A DNA stretch of 51,837 bases from Mesorhizobium sp. L2C084A000 (GCF_000502875.1 NZ_AYWX01000009.1:1-51837); one strand, 5' to 3'. Shown: positions 34,943-42,214, numbered from the stretch's first letter. Notes: generated by a model not told the origin, from the sequence alone. Numbers and translations are program-made.

Positions 34943-35140
34943 ATGACTTCTTCAGACAATTCTTCAGTTGGCATATCACCCCGTCCCGAAAAATCGGGTG
35001 GCAGGAGCCCGCCAAAGCAGGCGACACCTTCACCGGCCGCAGAGAAAACCTCTGGAGCAGGTCCTGCGATGGCCGAGCATTCGAAAGACGCCAAGGCGCC
35101 CAAAGGCGGTCGTCAGCCTGGGGCTTATGTCAAGGATTAG
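34943..35140 (+). CDS. Small disordered hypothetical protein
   Basis: A 65-residue protein rich in Ser, Pro, Gly, Lys and Ala, with no predicted fold or membrane segment; the C-terminus reads KGGRQPGAYVKD. Such low-complexity small proteins are common in rhizobial stress regulons. Its ATG at 34943 has AAGGAAACG 6-12 bases upstream, and an EcfG-type promoter is well placed. No function can be assigned. The next small gene follows 59 bases later and may share the transcript. Confidence 0.6.
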   Translation: MTSSDNSSVGISPRPEKSGGRSPPKQATPSPAAEKTSGAGPAMAEHSKDAKAPKGGRQPGAYVKD

Positions 35141-35199
35141 ACGGCCGAGCTGCGTTGAGTTTCGGCTGGCCGCCATAGTCGAAGCACGAGGAGGTTCTT

Positions 35200-35445
35200 A
35201 TGCAGATGATGGAAATTGTCGTCAGCCGAGACCAGGCTCCGGTCGTGGAATTCCGCGGGGAGGGCGGCGAGTGGATTACAGTCACCCTGCAGGCCGGGCA
35301 TAGTCTTCCCGACGACGAACTCATCGCAAAGGCCAAGGCTATGATGATTCAAGTCGCTCAGTTCGGGATGGACCAGACCAACAGTGCAGCGATGTCTGAC
35401 CGGTTGTCGGCTGATGAGGTGATACAATCCGGAATGTCGGGATAG
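35200..35445 (+). CDS. Conserved small hypothetical protein
   Basis: An 81-residue acidic protein with a beta-strand-rich first half (EIVVSRDQAPVVEFRGEGGEWITVTL) and a helical second half (DDELIAKAKAMMIQVAQF). A strong GAGGAGG lies 6 bases before the ATG at 35200. I do not recognise a named family. It follows the 65-aa stress gene on the same strand and could be cotranscribed with it. Confidence 0.7.
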   Translation: MQMMEIVVSRDQAPVVEFRGEGGEWITVTLQAGHSLPDDELIAKAKAMMIQVAQFGMDQTNSAAMSDRLSADEVIQSGMSG

Positions 35446-35733
35446 AATAGCGGGAAGGCGAACAACGACCGCCGGGGCAGCCTTGCGCAACGGAGCGGGC
35501 AATAGTTCCATGCAGACCGATCGAAGATGGGAGCATGCGGATCGACGAGCGCTCGGTGGGCGCAAACTGGCATCCGGCGGCCTTGCTCCGATACGCAGAT
35601 GGGGATGGCTGGAGCCATTATCGCGATCATCAGCCAAGCCCACCATGAGCATATCCCCTTGCTGATTGGGAAAGTGACGACATTGCGGAACTTCGGATCG
35701 CCGCCGCGCTTAATCCGGCGGAGGAGTTATCCG

Positions 35734-36027
35734 ATGAACGCGACCAAAGTGTTTTTTGAAACCTGGCTGCAGGAGAATGTCGGCACTCTTGCTGGCAAAG
35801 AGGAAGTGAGCTTCGCCGTGCTTGTCCAGCAATTCGAGCAGGATGCCGAAGCGGCCGGTTATGGTCGCGAGGTGCGTGAGGACGAGCTCGGTAACATTGA
35901 AGATGCGATCGAACAAGCGCTAAAGAACGCCCGAACTAGGGTGCATGGTGACGCCGATGGCGAACCCACCGATGTGGCAGCCCTCATGGATGCGCTGGAG
36001 GTCGAAGATGCCAAAAGCGGGCCGTAG
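35734..36027 (+). CDS. Small acidic hypothetical protein
   Basis: A 97-residue strongly acidic helical protein (FFETWLQENVGTL at the start; many Glu/Asp afterwards). The opening FxxWLxxNV is reminiscent of the Mesorhizobium DUF768 family, but the rest does not convincingly match. The ATG at 35734 has CGGAGGAG 8 bases upstream. A GGAAC at 35687 is not followed by GTT at the right distance, so no EcfG promoter is claimed. Confidence 0.65.
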   Translation: MNATKVFFETWLQENVGTLAGKEEVSFAVLVQQFEQDAEAAGYGREVREDELGNIEDAIEQALKNARTRVHGDADGEPTDVAALMDALEVEDAKSGP

Positions 36028-36077
36028 GCCTTACCAGATTAGCTCTATTCGTTTGTCGAAGTTGCCGGGGTAGCCCT

Positions 36078-36203
36078 ATGGAGCAGTTTCGCAAGGACAT
36101 GGCCGCCTTGGCAGAGCCGGCTTTCTGGGTGACGATTGGTTTGCTTCTGGTCCCGTATGCGCTTGGAACGGTGCTGCTCGTTTGGACCTGCGGCTGCCTG
36201 TAG
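36078..36203 (+). CDS. 41-aa single-pass membrane microprotein
   Basis: A 41-codon frame from ATG 36078 to TAG 36203. Residues 1-15 are charged (MEQFRKDMAALAEP), followed by one hydrophobic helix (FWVTIGLLLVPYALGTVLLVW) and a C-terminal CGC. A GGGG stretch lies 8 bases upstream. This small-membrane-protein design is common among stress microproteins. It is below usual annotation cut-offs; the only evidence is the start site and the clean amphipathic/hydrophobic layout. Confidence 0.5.
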   Translation: MEQFRKDMAALAEPAFWVTIGLLLVPYALGTVLLVWTCGCL

Positions 36204-36572
36204 TTTGCTACTGACACACCCGTAGCGGTTCAATGGCTCTAACGCCCGAATTCCCTACAATACCGAGCTGATGCGCTTGCGGGGGCCCTGTGCTGCAGCA
36301 AAGTCTGAACGATCTCGTCGCGAGAAAAGTTCTCGTCGACACTAGGCTCCTTTGCTCCCGGTAACAATATCGCGTTGACAGCTTTTTGCGAGAGGGGGGA
36401 AGGCCGCCGTTCAGTTCAGGCGCCGACGCTATCTGCGCTCTCATAGTTCCAGCTACGGCCCCCAACACCATGCTCCGATCACGCGCCTGAGCATCCGCGC
36501 GTGTCCCTACATCGAAAATAGCCCTGCAGCTTGCGAGTTGCCTTGGAACACTTGTGTCATAGGAGAACCAAG
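36204..36572. other. Gene-free stretch
   Basis: About 370 bases with no supportable gene, no EcfG-type motif and no notable repeat. Minus-strand frames have no ribosome-binding site and an unusual composition. Confidence 0.4.
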
Positions 36573-36728
36573 ATGGCCATCGCACAAGCCGCCAACGACA
36601 ACCACCAGCCGGGCGAGAAACCGGAACATGCAACCGAAATCTCACTCAAAGCGGCGATAGACCAGTTTAGGGCGGGACGCAGGTGCAAAATGGCACCACG
36701 GGCAACGAGAATCGGGGCGAGGCACTGA
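36573..36728 (+). CDS. Small basic hypothetical protein
   Basis: A 51-residue basic protein (ISLKAAIDQFRAGRRCKM in the middle). The ATG at 36573 has ATAGGAGAA 8 bases upstream. It is followed after one base by the next small gene, which in turn overlaps a third, so the three probably form one operon of tiny basic proteins. No family is recognised. Confidence 0.55.
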   Translation: MAIAQAANDNHQPGEKPEHATEISLKAAIDQFRAGRRCKMAPRATRIGARH

Positions 36729-36729
36729 G

Positions 36730-36942
36730 ATGCCGCGGATCAATGATGACGGTCGCAACGAGAATACCACATCGGCTGCAGCACTCATTGTCGACAAGGA
36801 ACGTGCTGAGCGCGCCGCCAAGACGGCGCGGTTGAAGGAGCCTCGCCTCGCACAAGCCATCACGCCCGGTCCCAGCCAACGCAAGCCGCGTGTCACCAAA
36901 AGGTTCGCAGGATTTTTGTTGCTGGCTAGGAGGTGTCCGTGA
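36730..36942 (+). CDS. Small basic hypothetical protein, tandem paralogue 1
   Basis: A 70-residue basic protein. Its core (DKERAERAAKTARLKEPRLAQAI) is clearly related to the core of the following gene (DAERAERAEKTARLRQARLAQHL), so the two arose by tandem duplication. The C-terminal parts differ. It starts one base after the previous stop, and its stop overlaps the next start as GTGA. The helical Arg/Glu-rich core suggests a short coiled coil or nucleic-acid contact. Confidence 0.55.
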   Translation: MPRINDDGRNENTTSAAALIVDKERAERAAKTARLKEPRLAQAITPGPSQRKPRVTKRFAGFLLLARRCP

Positions 36943-37160
36943 CTCGCAATCACGACAAGGAAAGATACGACCGCGCCAAACGTATCAGCCAAGAGATGCT
37001 GGACGCTGAACGAGCGGAACGAGCCGAGAAGACGGCGCGGCTGAGACAAGCAAGGCTTGCACAGCATCTGGTGGAGACGTCGCCGGCGCAACCGCAAATT
37101 CATCGCAAATCCATCCAGGCTCTCAAAAAGAGAAGCCGTAAAGTGATTGAAGTATTTTAG
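36939..37160 (+). CDS. Small basic hypothetical protein, tandem paralogue 2
   Basis: A 73-residue basic protein starting at GTG 36939, which has a strong AGGAGG 6 bases upstream and overlaps the stop of paralogue 1 by four bases. The shared helix DAERAERAEKTARL is followed by a lysine/arginine-rich tail (LKKRSRKVIEVF). Function unknown; many small rhizobial stress proteins look like this. Confidence 0.6.
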   Translation: MTRNHDKERYDRAKRISQEMLDAERAERAEKTARLRQARLAQHLVETSPAQPQIHRKSIQALKKRSRKVIEVF

Positions 37161-37270
37161 GCTCTCCACATCCGTGCAGAACCACGGCGCGGCGTTTAAA
37201 TTCGACCAAGAGCGTCTATCAATACCAATGGCGAGCAATCGCGGGGACTTTGCATCTCCGCACCTCGCCA

Positions 37271-38659
37271 TTAAAGCTGCGAGCGAAGCCTGCTCGCAAA
37301 GTAGTCGGTGACCTTTTCGCTTAGCGGACGAGCTTGCCATTCTTCCACACTGACCTGCCTTGATCGTTTCAAGTCCTCGTTGAAAACGTCTATTTGCGTC
37401 CGCGCGAATTCCATGCCGTAGACATTCAGAGTGGCCTCATCGTTGAGGCGCAAGGAACGCTCATCCAAATTAGCCGAGCCAAAGCTCACCCAGACATCGT
37501 CGACGATCAAAAGCTTCGGATGGTACATTGTGGGTTGGAACTCAAAGATGCGCACACCGGCCTTGAGCAATTCGCCCCAGAAGTAACGTGAACCCTTTCG
37601 CACTATAGGCACGTCCGTCAGCCAATTGGGAACGATGACATCGACCGAGACGCCTCGCCTCCTTGCATCACGAATCTGCTGCAGGGCTATGTCGTCCGGC
37701 ACGAAGTAGGCCATGCCGATGCGCAGATGATCCTTGGCCGCGGCTATTGCCGCCAACATCATCAACTCCATGTTCTCCGAGCCGTTTGGCTGCGAAGAAA
37801 GTATTAGCTGGGCATCGAGCCCACCAGCGGGCGCAACTGCAGGGTAGAACTTCGCGCCCTGCAATGTCTCGCCGGTCGTCTCAAGCCAGTTTTCGGCGAA
37901 CGCCGCCTGGAATGCGGCCACGGCGGGTCCTTCGATCCGGTAATGCGTGTCGCGCCATTCATTAGAGTTGCGTGCGTTCCCGCGCCAATTATCGGCAATG
38001 CCGACCCCGCCAGTGAAAGCGACCCGGCCATCGACGATCAGCAGCTTGCGATGAGTTCGGTTGTTTACACGGCCCAACGTATACCAGCGTAGCGGCCGAT
38101 AGCGTTCGAACCTCACACCGGCCGTGGTCATGATGTGGATCAAGTCCTCGTCGAAGGGAAGGCTGCCAACCCCGTCGACGTTCACGCGGACTTCGACGCC
38201 TTCGCTGGCCTTGGTTGCCAATGCGATCGCGAACTCGTAGCCGATGGCTCCCGACCAATAAATATATGTCTCGATGTCGACGCTGGATCGAGCCGCCCCG
38301 ATTGCTTGCAGCATTGACGGAAATATTTCGTCCCCGTTGATGAGAGTTTGGACCGCATTGGAACCGAACATCTGCCCTTGCGAATAGCTGCTCATCGTCT
38401 TGGAAAATTGGGGATCCGTAGCGTCAAACCGGTGGGGAACGATTGATCGTAAAACGCGCGACTCTGGAGTGAGATTTATGATCAACACCGTGAGCAGGCT
38501 GGCGATAGCGGCAATGGCCAGATAGATGAGCACCTTTCGCCAGAACTCAATGCCGGAGGTCTTCTTGCGGGCGCCTGACGCAACGGAACCGAAAGGCTGC
38601 ACGTCAATCGCCCCGCTGCTGGCGATGGCGATGTTTCTCGATCTCCTCGGGCTCTTCAT
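37271..38659 (-). CDS. Phospholipase D / cardiolipin synthase-like membrane protein
   Basis: A 462-residue phospholipase-D-superfamily enzyme. One N-terminal membrane helix (about 41-62) is followed by two HKD catalytic motifs: HRKLLIVD (203-210) and HPKLLIVD (380-387), each with the downstream G/S-rich strand (FTGG, FGSANLDERS). Family members make cardiolipin or hydrolyse or transfer phospholipid head groups at the inner membrane. ATG 38659 lies inside the end of the iron-permease-like gene (56-base overlap on the same strand), so both are likely transcribed from the EcfG-type promoter upstream. Confidence 0.9.
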   Translation of the reverse strand: MKSPRRSRNIAIASSGAIDVQPFGSVASGARKKTSGIEFWRKVLIYLAIAAIASLLTVLIINLTPESRVLRSIVPHRFDATDPQFSKTMSSYSQGQMFGSNAVQTLINGDEIFPSMLQAIGAARSSVDIETYIYWSGAIGYEFAIALATKASEGVEVRVNVDGVGSLPFDEDLIHIMTTAGVRFERYRPLRWYTLGRVNNRTHRKLLIVDGRVAFTGGVGIADNWRGNARNSNEWRDTHYRIEGPAVAAFQAAFAENWLETTGETLQGAKFYPAVAPAGGLDAQLILSSQPNGSENMELMMLAAIAAAKDHLRIGMAYFVPDDIALQQIRDARRRGVSVDVIVPNWLTDVPIVRKGSRYFWGELLKAGVRIFEFQPTMYHPKLLIVDDVWVSFGSANLDERSLRLNDEATLNVYGMEFARTQIDVFNEDLKRSRQVSVEEWQARPLSEKVTDYFASRLRSQL

Positions 38660-38930
38660 CGTCGATCCGCGTGATGTTTGAAGCCGCGTGATCTGACCGC
38701 AGAATCTCGTCAAGCTTGGCGTGGATCGCTTGAGTGTCGCGGTGCTCCGCGCGCTGGATGAACAGCGTCATCGCCCAAGTAAACAATGTAGCGGCTCCAT
38801 GCCAATCTAAGCTCTGTCGCTCGAAAATCATCCAAAGGATTGCATAGGCCAGCAACACCAGGAACGCTGCAGGACGGGAAGTCAATGTGCCGATTGAGGT
38901 AAGGGCGCTCGTGACCGGATGATTTGCCAT
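38604..38930 (-). CDS. Low-affinity iron permease-like (Fet4 family) small membrane protein
   Basis: A 108-residue protein with two hydrophobic helices and the family's C-terminal signature: TWAMTLFIQRAEHRDTQAIHAKLDEIL, then an Asp/Glu-rich tail. Despite the family name, bacterial members are short, and iron transport is unproven. The start is set at ATG 38930. An EcfG-type -10 element ends only 7 bases before it, so longer versions starting upstream are excluded and the mRNA may have no leader. The next gene, PLD-like, overlaps its 3' end. Confidence 0.8.
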   Translation of the reverse strand: MANHPVTSALTSIGTLTSRPAAFLVLLAYAILWMIFERQSLDWHGAATLFTWAMTLFIQRAEHRDTQAIHAKLDEILRSDHAASNITRIDDEEPEEIEKHRHRQQRGD

Positions 38931-38937
38931 TCCAAAG

Positions 38938-38962
38938 AACTCGGGGCAGTGCCCCTGGTTCC
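38938..38962 (-). promoter_or_regulatory. EcfG-type promoter of the Fet4-like/PLD operon
   Basis: Minus strand: GGAAC (38962-38958), 16 bases, AGTT (38941-38938). The start codon lies 8 bases after the last T, so the transcript would start at or next to the ATG. Confidence 0.65.
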
Positions 38963-39436
38963 CGCGGTGCATTATATCGCCCCGCCATGAATCAACAAAA
39001 GGTACAGTTGAGCAGCGCGCGCTTTCCAGGTGTCCTGCGTCGGCCTCCACATGCCGTCCGGCATCGAGAACGGTCTCGATTTGGATAGTCTCGCCAAGCG
39101 TTCGGTTCAGCAAACGCTCATATCGGCGACGAGGCGATTTGGACAGCCGCTTCGGCACCTGCGGTTGCGCTTGGTAAATTCTCTGCACGTTGTGCCCCAT
39201 CATCGCGCCGTGAAGAGTTATAGTCGCTGGAGTATAGCGCTTCGCCGTCTACACCTTGCGCGAAGGTTAAGCGATGAATGGGCCGTGGAGCATCTTCACG
39301 CATGAACAACGGCCGAGTGCATCATAGTTTAATGACAGCTGGTGGGCTGTCCCGCATAAAGCCGTGGTCAGCGGCTGTGTAACGGGTTTCGCTGCTTGGG
39401 AGCGACTGTCCCACTCTCGCCATTTGGAGGAGCCTG
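38963..39436. other. Gene-free stretch
   Basis: About 470 bases between the divergent Fet4-like operon and the 82-aa gene. No EcfG-type motif for the rightward gene, no ribosome-binding site for the internal frames, and no strong repeat was found. Confidence 0.4.
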
Positions 39437-39685
39437 ATGCTTAACCGACCCATCCGCGTGAACACAGAAGCTCTCTACCCCAGTGACCTGAACATCCTTC
39501 GCGCGGCATTTGACGCGCTGTGCCAGGAATTTGCTATTTTGCCTGACACGGCGGCGGCCTATGCCGTCGCAAGAGAGTTGATCAGGCTGTTCCAAACAGG
39601 AATGACGGAAGCGGCCACGCTGATGATTGCCGTGCGCGCACGTTGGCGGGACGATTGGGAGATGGGACGCAGCAACGCTGCCTGA
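39437..39685 (+). CDS. Conserved small hypothetical protein
   Basis: An 82-residue helical protein (LNILRAAFDALCQEFAILPDTAAAYAVARELIRLFQTG). The ATG at 39437 has TTGGAGGAG 6 bases upstream. The spaced helices resemble small regulatory or chaperone-like rhizobial proteins, but no family is named. The gene lies beside a DUF6894 gene, with no EcfG-type promoter seen. Confidence 0.65.
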   Translation: MLNRPIRVNTEALYPSDLNILRAAFDALCQEFAILPDTAAAYAVARELIRLFQTGMTEAATLMIAVRARWRDDWEMGRSNAA

Positions 39686-39796
39686 CGTTGGATGGTCATG
39701 CGAACACCACCCGCTGCATCCTTTTCGACACCGCCGCGTTGACCGTCAAACCTGCCAGAAATGGCCGATCCGCTGGCACACCGACTGGAGCAACCG

Positions 39797-40081
39797 ATGC
39801 CGAAATTTCGCTTCGAGTTTATCGAAGGCATGTCGCAGCCTGCAATCTTCGCCGATATGGCTGATCGAGATGAGGCTGTCAGGGAGGCGAAGCGCGCTGC
39901 CAAAGAGGCCATGCTCGACGGAATTGTCGACGGCGTGGACCCGACCAGTTGGGTGACGAAGGTTTACGATGAGGCAGGCTATCTCGTCGCCACTGTCGGA
40001 TTCCAGGATCTGGTCGCTGCGCCCAAGGATACGGAAGAGTTCAAGGAAACAGAGGAGCCTGGCGTCTTGCGGTCGGGTTGA
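39797..40081 (+). CDS. DUF6894 family small protein
   Basis: A 94-residue protein opening MPKFRFEF, the N-terminal strand typical of DUF6894, followed by a helix with DRDEAVREAKRAAKEAML and a strand KVYDEAGYLVATVGF. The family is abundant in Rhizobiales, of unknown function. ATG 39797 is chosen over an in-frame start 12 codons earlier because it matches the family start and has TGGAGC upstream. A second member is encoded at 42215-42451. Confidence 0.75.
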   Translation: MPKFRFEFIEGMSQPAIFADMADRDEAVREAKRAAKEAMLDGIVDGVDPTSWVTKVYDEAGYLVATVGFQDLVAAPKDTEEFKETEEPGVLRSG

Positions 40082-40136
40082 AGCCTGGTGTCTCTACGCT
40101 GTCGCCATCGAGCCGGATGTCCCGAACACCGCCCTT

Positions 40137-40161
40137 GGAACATCGTACGAACCAAATCGTT
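40137..40161 (+). promoter_or_regulatory. EcfG-type promoter of the thioredoxin-reductase-like gene
   Basis: GGAAC (40137-40141), 16 bases, CGTT (40158-40161): an exact match. ATG 40170 lies 9 bases after the last T. Confidence 0.7.
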
Positions 40162-40169
40162 CGCCGGTG

Positions 40170-41132
40170 ATGCGCCGAACCATGCACGATAGCCACGTCA
40201 GTCGACCGGCCGCCGAGACCGAAGATGTCCTGATCGTCGGAGGCGGGCCGGCAGGACTCACCGCCGCTCAATATCTGGCCCGTTTTCGCCATCGCGTGCT
40301 GGTGATCGATGCCGGCGATCCTCGCGCCGCCTTGATCCCAACGAGCCATAACTGTCCTGGCTTTCCCGAAGGGATAAGTGGAGCCGATATTCTGGATCGC
40401 CTTCGACGTCACGCCACCTTGTATGGAGCCACTCTGGTTGGAGGGCAGGTCTATTCCCTCGCCCCTGCCTATGGGGGGTTCGTCACTGAGACCTCGATTG
40501 GCGCAATCCGGACACGCAAGGTGTTTTTGGCGACAGGGATCACCGACACGACACCCGTCATTCCGCGTCTACGCGAGGCAATTGCCGCAGGTGTCATTCG
40601 ACTCTGCCCGGTATGCGATGGGTATGAGGCGATCGACCAGAAGATTGCGGTCGTCGGGCACGACGTGAGAGCCTTGAAAGAGGCCATTTTTCTCAGTCGG
40701 TTTACACCGCTCATAACGATGCTTGGGAGCGACGCATCCGACTTTTCGATCAGCACTCGTCGTGCGGCGAGCGCCAGAGGCATAGTCGTCGGTGACGCTC
40801 TCGACACGCTCTGTCCGGCAGCAGACGGCTGCGAGGCGATTTTGAAAGATGGGACGTCATACCGCTTCGATGCCATTTATCTGGCACTGGGATGCAAGGT
40901 TCGTTCTCAACTCGCCGAGGCCGTTGGCGCAAGATGTTGTAAAGACGGCTATGTCACAGTCGACGAGCATCAGCAGAGTTCCATCCACGGCATGTACGCC
41001 ATCGGTGACGTTGTCAAAGCGTTGAACCAGATAGCCGTCGCTTTTGGACAGGCTGCCATTGCCGCGTCGCATGCCCATATAGAGCTGGAGAGCGCCGAGC
41101 GGGCTGGATTTGCAGATCAGCCTTCTCAATGA
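40170..41132 (+). CDS. Thioredoxin-reductase-like flavoprotein
   Basis: A 320-residue pyridine-nucleotide disulfide oxidoreductase. The FAD site is GGGPAG (24-29). The redox-active pair is C146/C149 in LCPVCDGYEA, the position of CATC in thioredoxin reductase. The NADPH fold is less regular (VVGHDVRALKEA), and the final YAIGDVV closes the FAD domain. It could reduce a thioredoxin-like partner or a peroxiredoxin under stress. Neither ATG 40170 nor 40182 has a ribosome-binding site, and the EcfG-type promoter is so close that translation is probably leaderless. Confidence 0.85.
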   Translation: MRRTMHDSHVSRPAAETEDVLIVGGGPAGLTAAQYLARFRHRVLVIDAGDPRAALIPTSHNCPGFPEGISGADILDRLRRHATLYGATLVGGQVYSLAPAYGGFVTETSIGAIRTRKVFLATGITDTTPVIPRLREAIAAGVIRLCPVCDGYEAIDQKIAVVGHDVRALKEAIFLSRFTPLITMLGSDASDFSISTRRAASARGIVVGDALDTLCPAADGCEAILKDGTSYRFDAIYLALGCKVRSQLAEAVGARCCKDGYVTVDEHQQSSIHGMYAIGDVVKALNQIAVAFGQAAIAASHAHIELESAERAGFADQPSQ

Positions 41133-41261
41133 ACATGAGACCACGCGGCTGATCGGGATGTCGGCCGCTTGACGGCGCGTCGAAACGTCTCGAGCCCGGC
41201 CGACAAGAAGTTGCCGCGCCCTGCAATCGCAGCAGATGATCCCGCCAACAGTTACAGCCGC

Positions 41262-41286
41262 GGAACATTCACTGCGGCACGAGGTT
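41262..41286 (+). promoter_or_regulatory. EcfG-type promoter upstream of a candidate small RNA
   Basis: GGAAC (41262-41266), 16 bases, GGTT (41283-41286). The nearest gene starts 250 bases downstream, after a second such promoter. Confidence 0.55.
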
Positions 41287-41293
41287 TTGGCTG

Positions 41294-41380
41294 CAGGCCT
41301 ACAATCCTCCCTCAGTGTCTGGGCCTTGAGGCTGCCGAAGCAGCTTCGGCCCGTCTCGGCTTTGTCCGGGGCGGGCTTTC
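41294..41380 (+). ncRNA. Candidate stress-induced small RNA with a C-rich loop
   Basis: Predicted from the upstream promoter. The first hairpin pairs AGGCC (41295-41299) with GGCCT (41322-41326) and exposes TCCTCCCTC (41305-41313), an anti-Shine-Dalgarno motif like those of CCUCC-type alphaproteobacterial sRNAs. The 3' end is an 11-bp stem, GCCCGTCTCGG (41349-41359) with CCGGGGCGGGC (41366-41376, two G-U pairs), then TTT, resembling a terminator. About 87 nucleotides; no open frame. Resemblance to Caulobacter GsrN is in logic only, not in sequence. Confidence 0.4.
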
Positions 41381-41397
41381 CATCTAAGAAAACACGT

Positions 41398-41422
41398 GGA
41401 ACATTCTTTCTCGTCCAGCGTT
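41398..41422 (+). promoter_or_regulatory. EcfG-type promoter of the 62-aa gene
   Basis: GGAAC (41398-41402), 16 bases, CGTT (41419-41422). It gives a leader of about 110 bases before ATG 41540. The leader repeats the hairpin layout of the adjacent candidate RNA: GCCGG/CCGGC at 41430-41465, and a GCCCG...CGGGC stem ending at 41518. Confidence 0.65.
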
Positions 41423-41539
41423 AGCGCGCGCCGGACGACCTGTTCTGCGATTCTTGCTGGCCGGCATCAGAGGTTGCAACCATAGCTTCAGCCCGCCTCG
41501 GCCCCTCTCGAGACGGGCGGCGCGCGGAGTTGAGATGCG

Positions 41540-41728
41540 ATGCATAGAGACGCCTTCACGCCATCAGAAGTTGCCCTACTCAGTCGCGTCTTCGCACGCA
41601 GCAAAATCAAAAACGAAACCGCAACCGAGAGGGAACGCCGCGCATCACGTATTCTGGCCTACTACCAAGCGGGGATCACGGATGAGGATGAGCTAGAACA
41701 GCTTTCTCGCCAACCGCTGGGAAGGTGA
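41540..41728 (+). CDS. Conserved small hypothetical protein
   Basis: A 62-residue charged protein (FTPSEVALLSRVFARSKI, then ERERRASRILAYYQAGITDEDELEQLSRQ). I recall close relatives across rhizobia without a function. The ATG at 41540 has GGAG 10 bases upstream. An EcfG-type promoter lies 118 bases upstream with a structured leader between. It ends 3 bases before the stop of the convergent 58-aa gene. Confidence 0.65.
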   Translation: MHRDAFTPSEVALLSRVFARSKIKNETATERERRASRILAYYQAGITDEDELEQLSRQPLGR

Positions 41729-41731
41729 CGA

Positions 41732-41908
41732 TTAGTCTTCCTTCTTCAGAGCTTCCGCCTCATCTTTGAGCTTCGGCCAATCGGCGCCGTGCTTGCGAAG
41801 CAGCGTTCGGGCCTGCTTGGGATCAATGTCCGTGAGCTCGACCAGATGTTCGACCTCAAGTTCCTGGCCTTTCGCTACCCGGCTTGCTTCGTTCGCTTTT
41901 CGTTGCAC
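41732..41908 (-). CDS. Small hypothetical stress protein
   Basis: A 58-residue charged protein ending EHLVELTDIDPKQARTLLRKHGADWPKLKDEAEALKKED. Its ELTDIDPKQARTLLRKHG part reads as a helix-turn-helix-like segment. The frame is open much further upstream, but an exact EcfG-type promoter at 41936-41960 rules out longer versions. GTG at 41908 gives a leader of about 20 bases, as in other genes here; GTG at 41920 is the alternative. Function unknown. Confidence 0.55.
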   Translation of the reverse strand: MQRKANEASRVAKGQELEVEHLVELTDIDPKQARTLLRKHGADWPKLKDEAEALKKED

Positions 41909-41935
41909 TTCGACACCCACTGCTGAGACAACATG

Positions 41936-41960
41936 AACGAGCGCCGAAAGTGCGCGTTCC
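41936..41960 (-). promoter_or_regulatory. EcfG-type promoter of the 58-aa gene
   Basis: Minus strand: GGAAC (41960-41956), 16 bases, CGTT (41939-41936), an exact match. Confidence 0.65.
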
Positions 41961-42214
41961 AGAACTTCATCAAAAAATGCGCGACACCGATTAAATCGCT
42001 CGGGTTGGGCCAAGTAGGGGACGGGCCATGGCCTTCTGCTGTGCCTTGCCGATTTCTTCCCTGTGGGGAACCGAAGCTTGCCTGTCGGTCGCAAATGGCG
42101 GCGGCATCTTCGTGCGACTGTGCGATCACGCGGCGTTCGGGTTTCCTCGCCGTTCATGCCATTCGATGTGCCGTCGCTCGGCAGCTTTCTGACGCGGCAA
42201 GTCCGGTGCGCACT

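Noticed and set aside
34668..34946. 92-codon plus-strand frame ending in an ATGA overlap with the 65-aa gene
   Set aside because: No ribosome-binding site, and an EcfG-type promoter at 34885-34909 lies inside it; the downstream gene is well explained by that promoter.
35687..35733. GGAAC ahead of the 97-aa gene as an EcfG promoter
   Set aside because: At 16-17 bp spacing the following bases are GCTT/CTTA, not xGTT.
41169..41387. 72-codon frame across the first small-RNA candidate
   Set aside because: It spans the promoter and both hairpins, lacks a ribosome-binding site and resembles no family.
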